Positions 8,719-16,882 are shown, numbered from the stretch's first letter. The stretch is 46,276 bases of DNA from an uncultured Oscillospiraceae bacterium (GCA_900752285.1 CAADUW010000128.1:1-46276), one strand, 5' to 3'. Program-made: numbers and translations. The notes: a model not told the origin generated them from the letters alone.

Positions 8719-10059
8719 ATGGACGAAGAACTGCTTTCCCGGCAGCAGCCTCAGTCGCTGGAGGCAGAGCAGGCTGTCCTTGGTTCCATCCTCATTGACA
8801 GCCGGTGCCTGACGGACATCGTGGGCGTGGTCAACCCGGAGGATTTTTATCTCCAGCAGAACCGGGAGATTTTTGAAGCGATTTATTCCATGTTCAATTT
8901 CTCCCAGACCATTGACCCGGTCACCGTGCTGGATAAGCTGAAGGAGATGGGAACTTACCACGAGAATTCCCGGGACTATATCCTTCAGCTGATGGAAATT
9001 ACCCCCACCGCAGCCAATGCCCAACGGTACGCGAATATCGTCCGGGAAAAGGCCATGCTTCGTCAGCTTGGGCAGGCGGGCGAGGATATTACCCAGATGG
9101 TGGCCGATCAGGTGGGCACACCTGCGGAAATTCTGGAATCGGCGGAAAAGAAGATCTATGCACTGCGGAAAGGCGAGCGGGGAGACAGTCTGGAGCATAT
9201 CGGTACGACGCTCCACCGGGTCTTTGACCGCCTGGCAGAGCTGAGTCAGTCGGATTCTCTGATCCCGGGGCTGTCCACCGGCCTGCGGGATCTGGATACC
9301 AAAATCAACGGTCTGAACAAATCCGACCTTTTGCTGATCGCGGCCCGTCCCGCCATGGGTAAATCCGCGTTTTCTCTGAATATTGCGGTGAATGTTGCCA
9401 AGGCCTATCAGAAGACCGTGGCGATTTTCAATCTGGAAATGTCCCGGGAGCAGCTTGCCATGCGTCTGCTTGCCAATCAGGGCATGGTAGACAGCCAGAA
9501 GATGGCAACGGGCAAACTGTCCGAGGAAGAGTGGAATAAGCTGTGTATGGCGTCCTCCGCTTTGAGCCAGACGGATATTCGGATCGATGATAACCCTTCT
9601 ATTACGGTGGCGGAGATCAGTGCCAAGTGCCGGCGGCTGGATAATCTGGGCCTTGTGGTTATCGACTACTTACAGCTGATGAACGGCTCCGGCTACGGAA
9701 GCGGAAGAAACGATAACCGTGTTACTGTAGTGGGTGAGATTTCCCGGTCCCTGAAAATCATGGCCAAGGAATTGAATGTTCCGGTCATTTGCCTGAGCCA
9801 GTTGTCCCGTGCGGTGGAAAGCCGTACCGATAAGCGGCCCATCATGTCCGACCTTCGGGAATCCGGCGCTATCGAGCAGGATGCAGACCTGATCATGTTC
9901 CTCTATCGGGATGAGTATTATAATCCCAATACGGAAGAAAAGGGCACCAGCGAGTGCATTATTGCAAAGAATCGCCACGGTGAAACCGGTACCGTCAAGC
10001 TCCAGTGGGTCGGTCAGTATCAGACCTTCACGGATCGGGAGTGGAAGCATGCTGAATAA
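8719..10059 (+). CDS. dnaB: Replicative DNA helicase DnaB
   Basis: The hexameric 5'-3' helicase that unwinds DNA at the replication fork. 446 residues. It has the N-terminal primase-interaction domain (begins with SLEAEQAVLGSILID), a linker, then the RecA-like motor: Walker A ARPAMGKS (209-216), Walker B VVIDYLQLM, and the conserved SDLRESGAIEQDAD segment. No intein is present. The ATG at 8719 has GGGAGGG upstream. Its last 11 bases overlap tilS, so translation of the two is probably coupled. Confidence 0.97.
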   Translation: MDEELLSRQQPQSLEAEQAVLGSILIDSRCLTDIVGVVNPEDFYLQQNREIFEAIYSMFNFSQTIDPVTVLDKLKEMGTYHENSRDYILQLMEITPTAANAQRYANIVREKAMLRQLGQAGEDITQMVADQVGTPAEILESAEKKIYALRKGERGDSLEHIGTTLHRVFDRLAELSQSDSLIPGLSTGLRDLDTKINGLNKSDLLLIAARPAMGKSAFSLNIAVNVAKAYQKTVAIFNLEMSREQLAMRLLANQGMVDSQKMATGKLSEEEWNKLCMASSALSQTDIRIDDNPSITVAEISAKCRRLDNLGLVVIDYLQLMNGSGYGSGRNDNRVTVVGEISRSLKIMAKELNVPVICLSQLSRAVESRTDKRPIMSDLRESGAIEQDADLIMFLYRDEYYNPNTEEKGTSECIIAKNRHGETGTVKLQWVGQYQTFTDREWKHAE

Positions 10060-11371
10060 GCTGGTCCGCTTCCTGAATCAGTATGATATGCTCCGGCCCG
10101 GTGACCGGGTGACCTGTGCGGTTTCCGGCGGTGCGGATTCCGTGGCGCTGCTCTTTGTGCTGTATCTGCTCCGGGAAAAGCTGCAAATCGAGCTTCATGC
10201 GGCCCATTTCAATCACTGCCTGCGCGGGGAAGAATCCAATCGGGACGCCCGGTTCGTGGAAGCCCTCTGCAACCGCTTGGAAATCCCGCTGCACATGGGG
10301 GCGGGGCAGGTGATCCCGGGGGAGAAAGGGCTGGAAGCGGCAGCAAGAGACGCCCGCTATGGCTTCCTGATGTCCCTTCCGGGAAAAATCGCCACTGCCC
10401 ACACGGCGGACGACAATGCGGAAACAGTGCTCCTGCATCTGATCCGTGGCACAGGGCTGAAAGGGCTGGGAGGCATTCCCCCCGTCAGCGGGCGGCTGAT
10501 CCGCCCCATGCTGACGGTGACCCGGCAGGAAGTGGAGCAATTCCTGAATGAATATCACCTCCGGCATGTGGAGGACAGCACCAATGGCGAAAATGCCTTT
10601 TTGCGGAATCGGGTCCGGCATGAGGTAATGCCGCTCCTGAAAAAGGAGAATCCCAGAATCGGGGAGAATCTGTCTCAGCTGGCGCTGACGCTTCGGCTGG
10701 ACGAGGCTTATCTGGAATCCCAAACCGGGGGGGAACTGCCGCCGGTTTCCGCTCTGCGGAAACTGGATCCTGCATTGCGCCGTCGCCATCTTCGCCGCTT
10801 TTTACAGGAAAGCGGTGTTCGGGAGCCGGAACAGAGTCATATAGCGCTGGCGGAATCCCTCATTTTTTCGGAGAATCCCTCAGCAAGAGGGGTATTCCCC
10901 GGCGGAAAAATCATTGTCCGGGAGTATGACCGGCTGACCCTTGCACAGGAAAAAACGGATATTCTGCCGAGGCCCCTGAACTGTCCCGGCAGGACGGAGA
11001 TCCCGGAGGCAGGACTTGCGGCGGTCTGTATACCGGCGGAAACGCTGGAAAATGATGCCTGCTGTTTTACGGTGGTACCTCAGGGGCAGATGATCCTCCG
11101 CAGTCGGCAAAGCGGCGATACCCTTCGCCGACTTGGCGGCACAAAGCTTCTGAAAAAGAGAATGATCGATGCAAAGATTCCCGCGGATGTCCGAGGGCGG
11201 ATTCCGGTTCTCTGTGATGAAACCGGGATCCTTGGCGTTTGGAGCATGGGTGCGGATCTCGCCCGGATTCCAAAGGAGCTTCCGGCAGTGACAGTCCGCT
11301 TTGAAAAGTTGCAAATCCGCACTGCGGAAGAGAATGAGACACAGAAATATGGAGGCGCAGAGAAATGGTAG
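10049..11371 (+). CDS. tilS: tRNA(Ile)-lysidine synthase TilS
   Basis: Adds lysine to C34 of the CAU-anticodon isoleucine tRNA so that it reads AUA. 440 residues. The PP-loop ATP pyrophosphatase motif SGGADS is at 26-31, followed by the N-type domain (HFNHCLRG, TAHTADDNAET) and a C-terminal TilS domain (SGDTLRRLGGTKLLKKR). The start ATG at 10049 lies inside the end of dnaB with GGAG just upstream; the upstream extension of the open frame is dnaB sequence in another frame. It overlaps hpt by 7 bases. The tilS-hpt-ftsH order is widely conserved in Firmicutes. Confidence 0.96.
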   Translation: MLNKLVRFLNQYDMLRPGDRVTCAVSGGADSVALLFVLYLLREKLQIELHAAHFNHCLRGEESNRDARFVEALCNRLEIPLHMGAGQVIPGEKGLEAAARDARYGFLMSLPGKIATAHTADDNAETVLLHLIRGTGLKGLGGIPPVSGRLIRPMLTVTRQEVEQFLNEYHLRHVEDSTNGENAFLRNRVRHEVMPLLKKENPRIGENLSQLALTLRLDEAYLESQTGGELPPVSALRKLDPALRRRHLRRFLQESGVREPEQSHIALAESLIFSENPSARGVFPGGKIIVREYDRLTLAQEKTDILPRPLNCPGRTEIPEAGLAAVCIPAETLENDACCFTVVPQGQMILRSRQSGDTLRRLGGTKLLKKRMIDAKIPADVRGRIPVLCDETGILGVWSMGADLARIPKELPAVTVRFEKLQIRTAEENETQKYGGAEKW

Positions 11372-11913
11372 ATTATGAAAAGGATATTCAGAGCGTGCTT
11401 CTGTCGGAAGAAACCATCCGGCGCAGAGAGGAAGAGCTTGGGAAAATCCTGACGGAGGATTACGCGGATAAGAATCCTGTCATTGTAGGCGTTCTGAAGG
11501 GCGTTGTGGTGTTCTACGCGGATATGATCCGGCAGATTCGTGTTCCCTGCCAGATGGACTTCATGTGGCTGTCCTCTTATGCAGGAACCAATTCCACCGG
11601 AGAAATGATCGTCCGGAAGGATATTTCTACAGACATCCGGGGACGTCATGTGCTGATTTTGGAGGACATTTTCGATACGGGAACCTCTCTGGATTTTACC
11701 TGCCGGCATCTGTTGGAAAAAGAACCTGCCTCTCTGAAAATTTGCACGCTGCTGGATAAACCCTCCCGCCGGAAGCCAAATATTACCCTGAAGCCGGATT
11801 ATGTGGGCTTTACAATTCCCAATGAGTTTGTGGTGGGCTACGGGCTGGATTTTAATGAACATCTGCGTAACCTCCCCTACATCGGCATTATGAAGCCGGA
11901 AGCATACCTGTAA
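11365..11913 (+). CDS. hpt: Hypoxanthine phosphoribosyltransferase
   Basis: Purine salvage: converts hypoxanthine or guanine plus PRPP into IMP or GMP in the cytoplasm. 182 residues, typical of the family. The PRPP-binding loop is EDIFDTGTS (100-108), and the early VGVLKGVVVF corresponds to the pyrophosphate loop. The ATG at 11365 follows GGAGG at a normal distance and overlaps the tilS end. In Bacillus subtilis the homologue lies between tilS and ftsH as here. Confidence 0.96.
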   Translation: MVDYEKDIQSVLLSEETIRRREEELGKILTEDYADKNPVIVGVLKGVVVFYADMIRQIRVPCQMDFMWLSSYAGTNSTGEMIVRKDISTDIRGRHVLILEDIFDTGTSLDFTCRHLLEKEPASLKICTLLDKPSRRKPNITLKPDYVGFTIPNEFVVGYGLDFNEHLRNLPYIGIMKPEAYL

Positions 11914-11928
11914 GGAGAAACAAGCAAG

Positions 11929-13794
11929 TTGAAAAATCAAAAGTATTTACCTCTGATCATTTACGCGGCAATTCTGATTCTGGTATTTTCCTGGAGCAGC
12001 GGCCTGTTCAGCCCCGCGAGGAATGCCGTGCCCTATTCACAGGTGCTTTCCCTGTTTGAAAATGAGCAGGTCAAAAGCTTTGTGGTGGAAGGGAATACCC
12101 TGACGATGAGTCTCAATACTCCCTATGCCGGGAAAACGACGGTGGCTTCGTCTCTGGCTGACCCGGATGATTTCCGTCGGGAGTTGGGAGATACCTTCCG
12201 GCAGCAGAGTGAGGCAGGGATTCTCGAAAGCTATGACTTCCTGCCCGCGGAGAAGTTCTCGCCCTATTCTCTGATTCTGCCGCTTTTGATCGTGGGACTG
12301 GTGCTGTTGGCTGTCTGGTCCGTTCTCATGGGAAAAATGAGCGGCGGCAACCCGCTGAACAATTTCGGAAAGGCCCGGACCGTTCTCGGGGTACCGGATA
12401 ACAAGAAGGTCACCTTCGAGGATGTGGCAGGTGCGGATGAGGAAAAAGCCGAGCTGCAGGAAGTAGTGGATTTTCTCCGTCAGCCGGAAAAATATACTGC
12501 TATCGGCGCCCGGATTCCCCACGGCCTGCTCCTGGTGGGGCCTCCAGGTACCGGCAAGACCCTGCTTGCCCGGGCGGTTGCAGGAGAAGCCGGGGTTCAG
12601 TTCCTGTCCATTTCCGGTTCCGATTTTGTGGAAATGTATGTGGGCGTCGGCGCAAGCCGGGTGCGTGACCTGTTTGAGCAGGCAAAGAAAATGGCACCTG
12701 CCATTGTGTTCATCGATGAAATTGACGCGGTGGGACGCAAGCGCGGGACCGGCCTCGGCGGCGGTCACGATGAAAAAGAGCAGACACTGAATCAGCTGCT
12801 GGTGGAGATGGACGGCTTTGGCAGGACCGAAGGTGTCATTGTCCTCGCGGCAACAAACCGCCCGGATATTCTGGACCCGGCCCTTCTGCGCCCGGGCCGG
12901 TTTGACCGGCAGATTCAGGTGGGACGTCCGGATGTAAAGGGCAGGCAAGAGATCCTGAAGGTGCATGCAAAGGGAAAGCATCTGGATGACTCCGTGGATC
13001 TTTCTGTCGTTGCCCGTTCCACTGCCGGTTTTACCGGTGCCGATCTGAGCAATCTTCTGAATGAGGCGGCAATTATGGCGGCGCGGAATAACCGCCCGGC
13101 ACTGAATATGGAGGACATCAACGAGGCCATGATGAAGATCGTGGCCGGACCTGCAAAACGCAGCCATGTGCCTTCCCGGAAGGATCTGAAGACGACGGCC
13201 ATCCATGAGGCAGGGCATGCCGTTGCCATGTACCGTTTGCCTACCCATGATCCTGTCCGCCAGATTTCCATTATCCCTCGAGGAAACAGTCTGGGCGCAA
13301 CTTGGTATCTGCCCAAGGACGATTCTTCCAACCTGACCCGGAATGAAATGTTTGAGCAGATCGTGGGACTTCTGGGCGGACGCGTGGCGGAAGCCCTGTA
13401 TGTGGGAGATATTTCCGTAGGTGCGTCTAATGACATTGACCGGGCCACCAAGCTTGCCAAGAATATGGTTGCCCGCTATGGTATGTGTGAGCGTCTGGGA
13501 ACGGTTTCCTATCTGGATGACGGCGAAGTCTTTATTGGCCGGGACTTCCAGAATACCAAGAGCTATTCCGAGCAGGTGGCAGGTGCCATCGATGAGGAAG
13601 TCAAGGCGATTATTGATAAAGCTTACGACCGCTGCCGCGATATCCTTCAAACGGACGGGGAGAAGCTGAAAGCGGTTGCGGACTATCTTCTGGAGCATGA
13701 GTCCATGACCGGAGCCCAGTTTGCCGACCTGATGGAGGGCAGAGAAATCGAGGAAGCCTCTAAAACCGCCCTCACCGATGGATTTGAAAATTAA
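11929..13794 (+). CDS. ftsH: ATP-dependent zinc metalloprotease FtsH
   Basis: A membrane-anchored hexameric AAA+ protease for membrane and regulatory proteins. 621 residues: an N-terminal membrane helix, a short extracytoplasmic domain, a second helix (about 120-140), Walker A GPPGTGKT (204-211), Walker [11 protein letters not shown], the second region of homology ([20 protein letters not shown]) and the zinc motif HEAGH (426-430). The start is TTG, with GGAG 11 bases upstream and no better ATG nearby. It is the last gene of the unit and is followed by a strong terminator. Confidence 0.96.
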   Translation: MKNQKYLPLIIYAAILILVFSWSSGLFSPARNAVPYSQVLSLFENEQVKSFVVEGNTLTMSLNTPYAGKTTVASSLADPDDFRRELGDTFRQQSEAGILESYDFLPAEKFSPYSLILPLLIVGLVLLAVWSVLMGKMSGGNPLNNFGKARTVLGVPDNKKVTFEDVAGADEEKAELQEVVDFLRQPEKYTAIGARIPHGLLLVGPPGTGKTLLARAVAGEAGVQFLSISGSDFVEMYVGVGASRVRDLFEQAKKMAPAIVFIDEIDAVGRKRGTGLGGGHDEKEQTLNQLLVEMDGFGRTEGVIVLAATNRPDILDPALLRPGRFDRQIQVGRPDVKGRQEILKVHAKGKHLDDSVDLSVVARSTAGFTGADLSNLLNEAAIMAARNNRPALNMEDINEAMMKIVAGPAKRSHVPSRKDLKTTAIHEAGHAVAMYRLPTHDPVRQISIIPRGNSLGATWYLPKDDSSNLTRNEMFEQIVGLLGGRVAEALYVGDISVGASNDIDRATKLAKNMVARYGMCERLGTVSYLDDGEVFIGRDFQNTKSYSEQVAGAIDEEVKAIIDKAYDRCRDILQTDGEKLKAVADYLLEHESMTGAQFADLMEGREIEEASKTALTDGFEN

Positions 13795-13805
13795 GGAAAC
13801 ACAGA

Positions 13806-13844
13806 AAAAGCACCATTGCCCGGTTCCCGGCAATGGTGCTTTTT
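13806..13844 (+). terminator. Terminator after ftsH
   Basis: A 12-bp perfect stem (AGCACCATTGCC/GGCAATGGTGCT) preceded by AAAA and followed by TTTT, 12 bases after the ftsH stop. It could work in both directions. Confidence 0.93.
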
Positions 13845-13870
13845 GCAATGTAAAACGAAAAGAAAACAGA

Positions 13871-14080
13871 AAGATTCCACCGTAATTCCATCAAATTTAC
13901 GATGCTGATGGAACTGGATGGAGTTCCAGGATGAATACCCATCCAAGGCTTACTGTTGCCTTCAAATACAGCTTTCATATCATCCAGTGGATTATTGCCA
14001 ATACACAGCGGCTTTTTACAGACGTTGATGATGCGTGTGAAGCGGCCATCATACCGTACTTCAAAATATGGAGTGCTGCA
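13871..14080 (-). other. Open, protein-like frame directly after the XRE gene's stop
   Basis: On the minus strand, the frame of the XRE/zinc-ribbon gene stays open for about 100 codons beyond its TGA (14081-14083), running into the ftsH terminator. The first 66 or so codons look protein-like (starting CSTPYFEVRYDGRF, later CIGNNPLDDMKAVFEG and MGIHPGTP) with balanced composition; the remainder does not. There is an internal ATG at 13978 but no ribosome site before it. It may be the remnant of a longer protein or of a second gene that lost its start. I do not recognise the family. Confidence 0.4.
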
Positions 14081-14695
14081 TCACTTCGTAAGAACTTTTT
14101 TATGATACGATTTGTTTCCGCAGTATGGGCATTTCATCTTTCTCGATGTGCCACTATGCAGCGCCATAACAACAGCTTTCATTGTCGGAACATATCGCTC
14201 TTTGCATACAGGGCATTCGTAGTATCCGGTATCGTGCTCAATTTTTACACCTGCAAAGGAAGTGACGAAAACCACCGCAGCTCCAAATGCCAATAAAGCG
14301 ATTCCGAGGACAAGATGTGCTTTCATCAGATAGCATCCGACAAATATCATAGTGAGAGATACAACAATCGTCATTGTGATAAGAAGCTTCTCCAGATGCA
14401 GAATCCGTTTATTTGACGATTCCTCCTGCTTCTTCATCTCCAAAAGCAAAGCATCCGAGGTTTCCCTGTAGTTTTCCATTGCGATTCGCTCCCCGCTGAA
14501 AAGCTCATTCAGGTTTATTGTTAGCAAGTCACATAGTTCTGGCATGATGGCTGCATCCGGCAGACTCCGCCCGGTTTCCCATTTTGATACGGCACGGTCT
14601 GTGATACCAAGTTTCTCCGCAAGAACGGATTGTGTGAAACCCTGCTCCTTCCGACAGGACGCTATGAACTTTCCGATTTTTTCTCCCTGTTCCAT
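14081..14695 (-). CDS. XRE-family regulator with two membrane helices and a C-terminal zinc ribbon
   Basis: A predicted membrane-bound DNA-binding protein of 204 residues. The N-terminal helix-turn-helix (GFTQSVLAEKLGITDRAVSK) is of the Cro/C1 type. Two hydrophobic helices follow (LLITMTIVVSLTMIFVG and LVLGIALLAFGAAVVFV), then two CxxC pairs (CPVC and CPYC) that could hold a zinc ion. I prefer the ATG at 14695, preceded by AAAGGAAG, over the ATG at 14722 that overlaps the -10 box. A/T content is higher than in neighbours, suggesting transfer. The ligand and targets are unknown; many genes of this design are autoregulated. Confidence 0.85.
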   Translation of the reverse strand: MEQGEKIGKFIASCRKEQGFTQSVLAEKLGITDRAVSKWETGRSLPDAAIMPELCDLLTINLNELFSGERIAMENYRETSDALLLEMKKQEESSNKRILHLEKLLITMTIVVSLTMIFVGCYLMKAHLVLGIALLAFGAAVVFVTSFAGVKIEHDTGYYECPVCKERYVPTMKAVVMALHSGTSRKMKCPYCGNKSYHKKVLTK

Positions 14696-14720
14696 GAGGT
14701 GCACTTCCTTTCTTGCCTCC

Positions 14721-14740
14721 ATTATATCGCCGTATGACGA
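14721..14740 (-). promoter_or_regulatory. -10 box and overlapping dyad of the XRE gene
   Basis: On the minus strand a perfect TATAAT (14721-14726) is directly preceded by the dyad TCGTCATACGGCGA (14727-14740), in which 10 of 14 bases are symmetric and the others are purine/pyrimidine conservative. It lies in the promoter spacer, as expected for an autoregulatory operator. The -35 match (CTGTTA) is weak. Confidence 0.45.
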
Positions 14741-14813
14741 TTTTTAACAGGAACCAGTGGTTGATATGTCCGAAATTCGCACTTTAACGGGACTCTACTT
14801 CGGGTGGAGTAAG

Positions 14814-14974
14814 GGCAGCACCGCGCAATTCGGCAAGAAGTCTCAGGCAGGATTTTTGCCCCAATTCAAAGTTTGGAAAGCGAAGGAATACTGTATGTAT
14901 TTCTCGTTTTTCAAACTGAAGAAGTGGGGCAAAAAGACGGCGGAGACTCGCAGACGCAATTGTGCGGTGTTGCC
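14814..14974 (+). mobile_element. 161-bp MITE-like element (R2, copy B, complete)
   Basis: Left end GGCAGCACCGCGCAATT and right end, read in reverse, GGCAACACCGCACAATT form a 17-bp terminal inverted repeat with 2 mismatches. The element is bracketed by TAAG on both sides (14810-14813 and 14975-14978), consistent with a 4-bp target duplication. Inside is a long hairpin with arms AGTTTGGAAAGCGA and TCGTTTTTCAAACT. It encodes nothing. Partial copies lie at 167-255 and 46173-46276. Confidence 0.7.
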
Positions 14975-15038
14975 TAAGATATTCATCCGTGTTCAACAAC
15001 GCTAAGCGAGCTTGTTGAATGCGGTTTTTACTGCCTAT

Positions 15039-15218
15039 TCAAACTTCTGGCAAATGAATACAGATGTTCAACTTACCTTTTTCATATTTCGCAGATATTG
15101 TTCCATTCATTTGTTCAATCAGTTTTCTTGAAATAGATAATCCAAGACCTGTTGACTTTCTTGCATTTTCAACCGTATAAAAGCGGTCAAACAACCTTTT
15201 AACATCTACTTCACTTAG
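15039..15218 (-). pseudogene. C-terminal fragment of a sensor histidine kinase
   Basis: About 60 codons encode only the end of a HATPase domain: DRFYTVENARKSTGLGLSIS (ATP-lid and G2 box), then KLIEQMNGTISAKYEKGKLN, with a natural stop at 15039. The H-box, N-box and membrane part are absent. The homology begins exactly where the 26-bp repeat at 15219-15244 ends, so the gene was cut by an element insertion or rearrangement. It is A/T-rich relative to neighbours. It has no start codon of its own and is presumably inactive. Between 14975 and 15038 only a small hairpin (TTCAACAA/TTGTTGAA, about 14993-15021) is visible. Confidence 0.8.
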
Positions 15219-15244
15219 GGCAACACCGCACAATTGCGTCTGCG
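15219..15244 (+). repeat. 26-bp repeat, perfect inverted copy of the R2 right end
   Basis: Identical in reverse complement to 14949-14974 over all 26 bases and preceded by TTAG. It is probably the end of a second, otherwise lost, R2-like element. Together the two copies bracket the kinase fragment. Confidence 0.8.
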
Positions 15245-15269
15245 GCCTTAGAACGCTTCAGAAATATGG

Positions 15270-15309
15270 AAAAGCGCCGTCTCGGAATTACTTCCAAGAC
15301 GGCGCGTTT
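15270..15309 (-). terminator. Terminator downstream of tRNA-Ala
   Basis: A 9-bp perfect stem (GCGCCGTCT/AGACGGCGC) followed on the minus strand by TTTT. It is about 75 bases past the tRNA 3' end. The intervening sequence holds another imperfect hairpin (about 15332-15354). Confidence 0.8.
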
Positions 15310-15382
15310 CTGTTGTGGATCAGAGCGAACACTTCACGGCGAAACCGCCGTTGAAGAAACAGGTGTTCGTCCAAACCTTGTT

Positions 15383-15458
15383 TGGTGGAGACGAAGAGGA
15401 TCGAACTCTCGACCTTACGGATGCGAACCGTACGCTCTCCCAGCTGAGCTACGCCCCC
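15383..15458 (-). tRNA. tRNA-Ala, anticodon CGC
   Basis: A 76-base cloverleaf with encoded CCA. The acceptor stem GGGGGCG/CGTCTCC contains the G3-U70 pair, the alanine identity element. The D-stem is GCTC/GAGC, and the anticodon stem TACGG/CCGTA encloses loop TTCGCAT (anticodon at 15423-15425). The T-arm GAGAGTTCGATCCTC is complete. It reads GCG codons. Confidence 0.96.
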
Positions 15459-15481
15459 ATTTATTTTTCTGAACGCAAAGT

Positions 15482-15510
15482 ATTATACAGCAGAAAAACG
15501 GGAAAGTCAA
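15482..15510 (-). promoter_or_regulatory. Promoter of tRNA-Ala
   Basis: On the minus strand TTGACT (15505-15510), 17 bases, then TATAAT (15482-15487), about 24 bases before the mature tRNA 5' end. Confidence 0.85.
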
Positions 15511-15543
15511 GGAAAAGATTTTGATTTCTTCCGGCTCCGGGGG

Positions 15544-15581
15544 CGTTGCCCACACCAATTTTGACATCGGTGTGGGCAACG
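15544..15581. other. 13-bp perfect hairpin without U-tract
   Basis: CGTTGCCCACACC (15544-15556) pairs perfectly with GGTGTGGGCAACG (15569-15581). It lies 25 bases past the antiporter stop codon (minus strand). Neither side has a T-run, so it is more likely an mRNA-end stabiliser or a non-canonical terminator than a classical one. Confidence 0.55.
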
Positions 15582-15606
15582 CACGTTCAAACGCCGGATG
15601 GATTCC

Positions 15607-16575
15607 TTAAAAAGCAAACTGAAAAGCGCAGAAGGCTGCGTAGATGCACAGCAGGAGAATTCCCTGCCAGCGATGGAGTTTCTTGCTGGAAAGCGCCGGG
15701 ATGCAGAGCAGAGCCATCACGATCAACATCAGGGGAATGTCCAGCACCAGAGAGGCATTGTGTCCCAGCAGCATTTTGCCAACGGGGACATCAAAAGGGG
15801 CAAGGGCCACGGAGACGCCGGAGACCAGTACCAGATTGAAAACATTAGCGCCAATAACATTGCCGATTCCAAGATGGGCATGTCCCTTCTTGAGAGAGGT
15901 AATGGTGGTAACGAGCTCCGGCAGACTGGTGCCCAGTGCGACAAACGTCAGCGCAATGACGGTTTCGGGAACACCCAGCCACTGTGCGATTTTGGTGCCG
16001 TGCTCAACCAGCAGGTTTGCACCCCATGCAATAAGTGCAGCGCCGATGACAAGCAGGAGAAGCTCCTGCCAGAGCTTCCGCGCTTTGACGTTTTCCTCTT
16101 CCTCGGGCTCCACACTGTCAGGATTTTTCATGCCCTGCCGAACGGTGAGAAACAGATATACGGCACAGAGTATCAGCATGATAATGCCGATAGGTCTGGT
16201 AAAGCTTCCCAAAATGTAGGCGGAAAAGCAGTAGATCGCGGCGCTTCCGAAGAAGAAGATCACCGGCATTTTCAGGGACTTCACGCTCACAGGACCGGGA
16301 TTGAACGCAACGGAAATGGCGGCAATGAGGGCGGTATTGCAGATAACCGAGCCAATGGCGTTGCCATAGGCCATAGCTCCCTGTCCGGCCAGAGCGCCGG
16401 TGGTGGAAACCATGACCTCCGGCAGGGTGGTGCCGATGGAGACTACCGTGGCGCCCACAATGATGTCCGGCAGGTGGAACCGGCGGGCAATTCCTGTAGC
16501 ACCGTCTACAAACCAGTCGCCGCCCTTAATGAGCAGCAAAAGGCCCAGTGCGAAGAAAAGTACGGATACAAGCAT
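15607..16575 (-). CDS. CaCA-family cation antiporter (YrbG type), possibly a Mn2+ exporter
   Basis: A membrane antiporter of about 322 residues with some ten hydrophobic segments in two inverted halves. Both halves carry the alpha-repeat signatures: GATVVSIGTTLPEV with GNAIGSVICN, and ALTFVALGTSLPEL with GNVIGANVFN. A charged cytoplasmic linker (EPEEEEN) separates them. The ATG at 16575 follows AAAAGGAG. Family members exchange Na+ or K+ for Ca2+. Here the upstream leader is a yybP-ykoY-type riboswitch plus terminator, which points to manganese efflux; that is inference from the leader. Confidence 0.88.
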   Translation of the reverse strand: MLVSVLFFALGLLLLIKGGDWFVDGATGIARRFHLPDIIVGATVVSIGTTLPEVMVSTTGALAGQGAMAYGNAIGSVICNTALIAAISVAFNPGPVSVKSLKMPVIFFFGSAAIYCFSAYILGSFTRPIGIIMLILCAVYLFLTVRQGMKNPDSVEPEEEENVKARKLWQELLLLVIGAALIAWGANLLVEHGTKIAQWLGVPETVIALTFVALGTSLPELVTTITSLKKGHAHLGIGNVIGANVFNLVLVSGVSVALAPFDVPVGKMLLGHNASLVLDIPLMLIVMALLCIPALSSKKLHRWQGILLLCIYAAFCAFQFAF

Positions 16576-16653
16576 GACAGACACTCCTTTTGCCGGAAAA
16601 ATCCCGGCGGATTTAGATGGCAGTTCAGGGCGTTTCTCCAAAGCGGCGAGAAA

Positions 16654-16793
16654 GTAAATTGAAATTCCGAGGTGCGCCCTCCGAATGGCATCACCATTCC
16701 GAGCCCCGATTACCAGTCATTCCGAGCCAGCGTGCGCGCTGGCTCGGAATGACACCGTGTCGGGGGTGCCTTACACCATAAATTCTAATTTAC
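16654..16793. mobile_element. MITE-like element M1, copy a (140 bp)
   Basis: Ends form an inverted repeat (left GTAAATTGAAATT, right read in reverse GTAAATTAGAATT). The centre is a perfect 17-bp hairpin, arm GTCATTCCGAGCCAGCG, at 16716-16753. No coding content. It lies between the riboswitch terminator and the antiporter start codon, so it becomes part of the antiporter leader mRNA. Confidence 0.7.
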
Positions 16794-16834
16794 AGAAACA
16801 AACCATATACTCTGAAAAGACGCTGAGACTGCCG

Positions 16835-16882
16835 AAAGAAAAAGAAAAACCCGTACACTTCCGAAAACCGAAAATGTCGGGC
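16835..16882 (-). terminator. Riboswitch expression-platform terminator
   Basis: On the minus strand CCCG(A)CA...TGT(A)CGGG with further pairs around the loop (stem 16850-16881), followed by the T-rich run TTTTTCTTTTTCTTTC. It is about 45 bases downstream of the riboswitch aptamer, as expected for a transcriptional switch. Confidence 0.7.

Noticed and set aside
13931..14296. + strand open frame across the island
   Set aside because: No ribosome site, biased composition, and it is antisense to the clearly real XRE gene.
14784..14999. Frame ending in LLAELRGAA inside the R2 repeat
   Set aside because: The same peptide appears at every R2 copy; it is the translation of a repeat, not a gene.
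15383..15458. Attachment-site duplication of the tRNA-Ala 3' end
   Set aside because: I looked for a second copy of the tRNA 3' end across 13845-15382 and found none.
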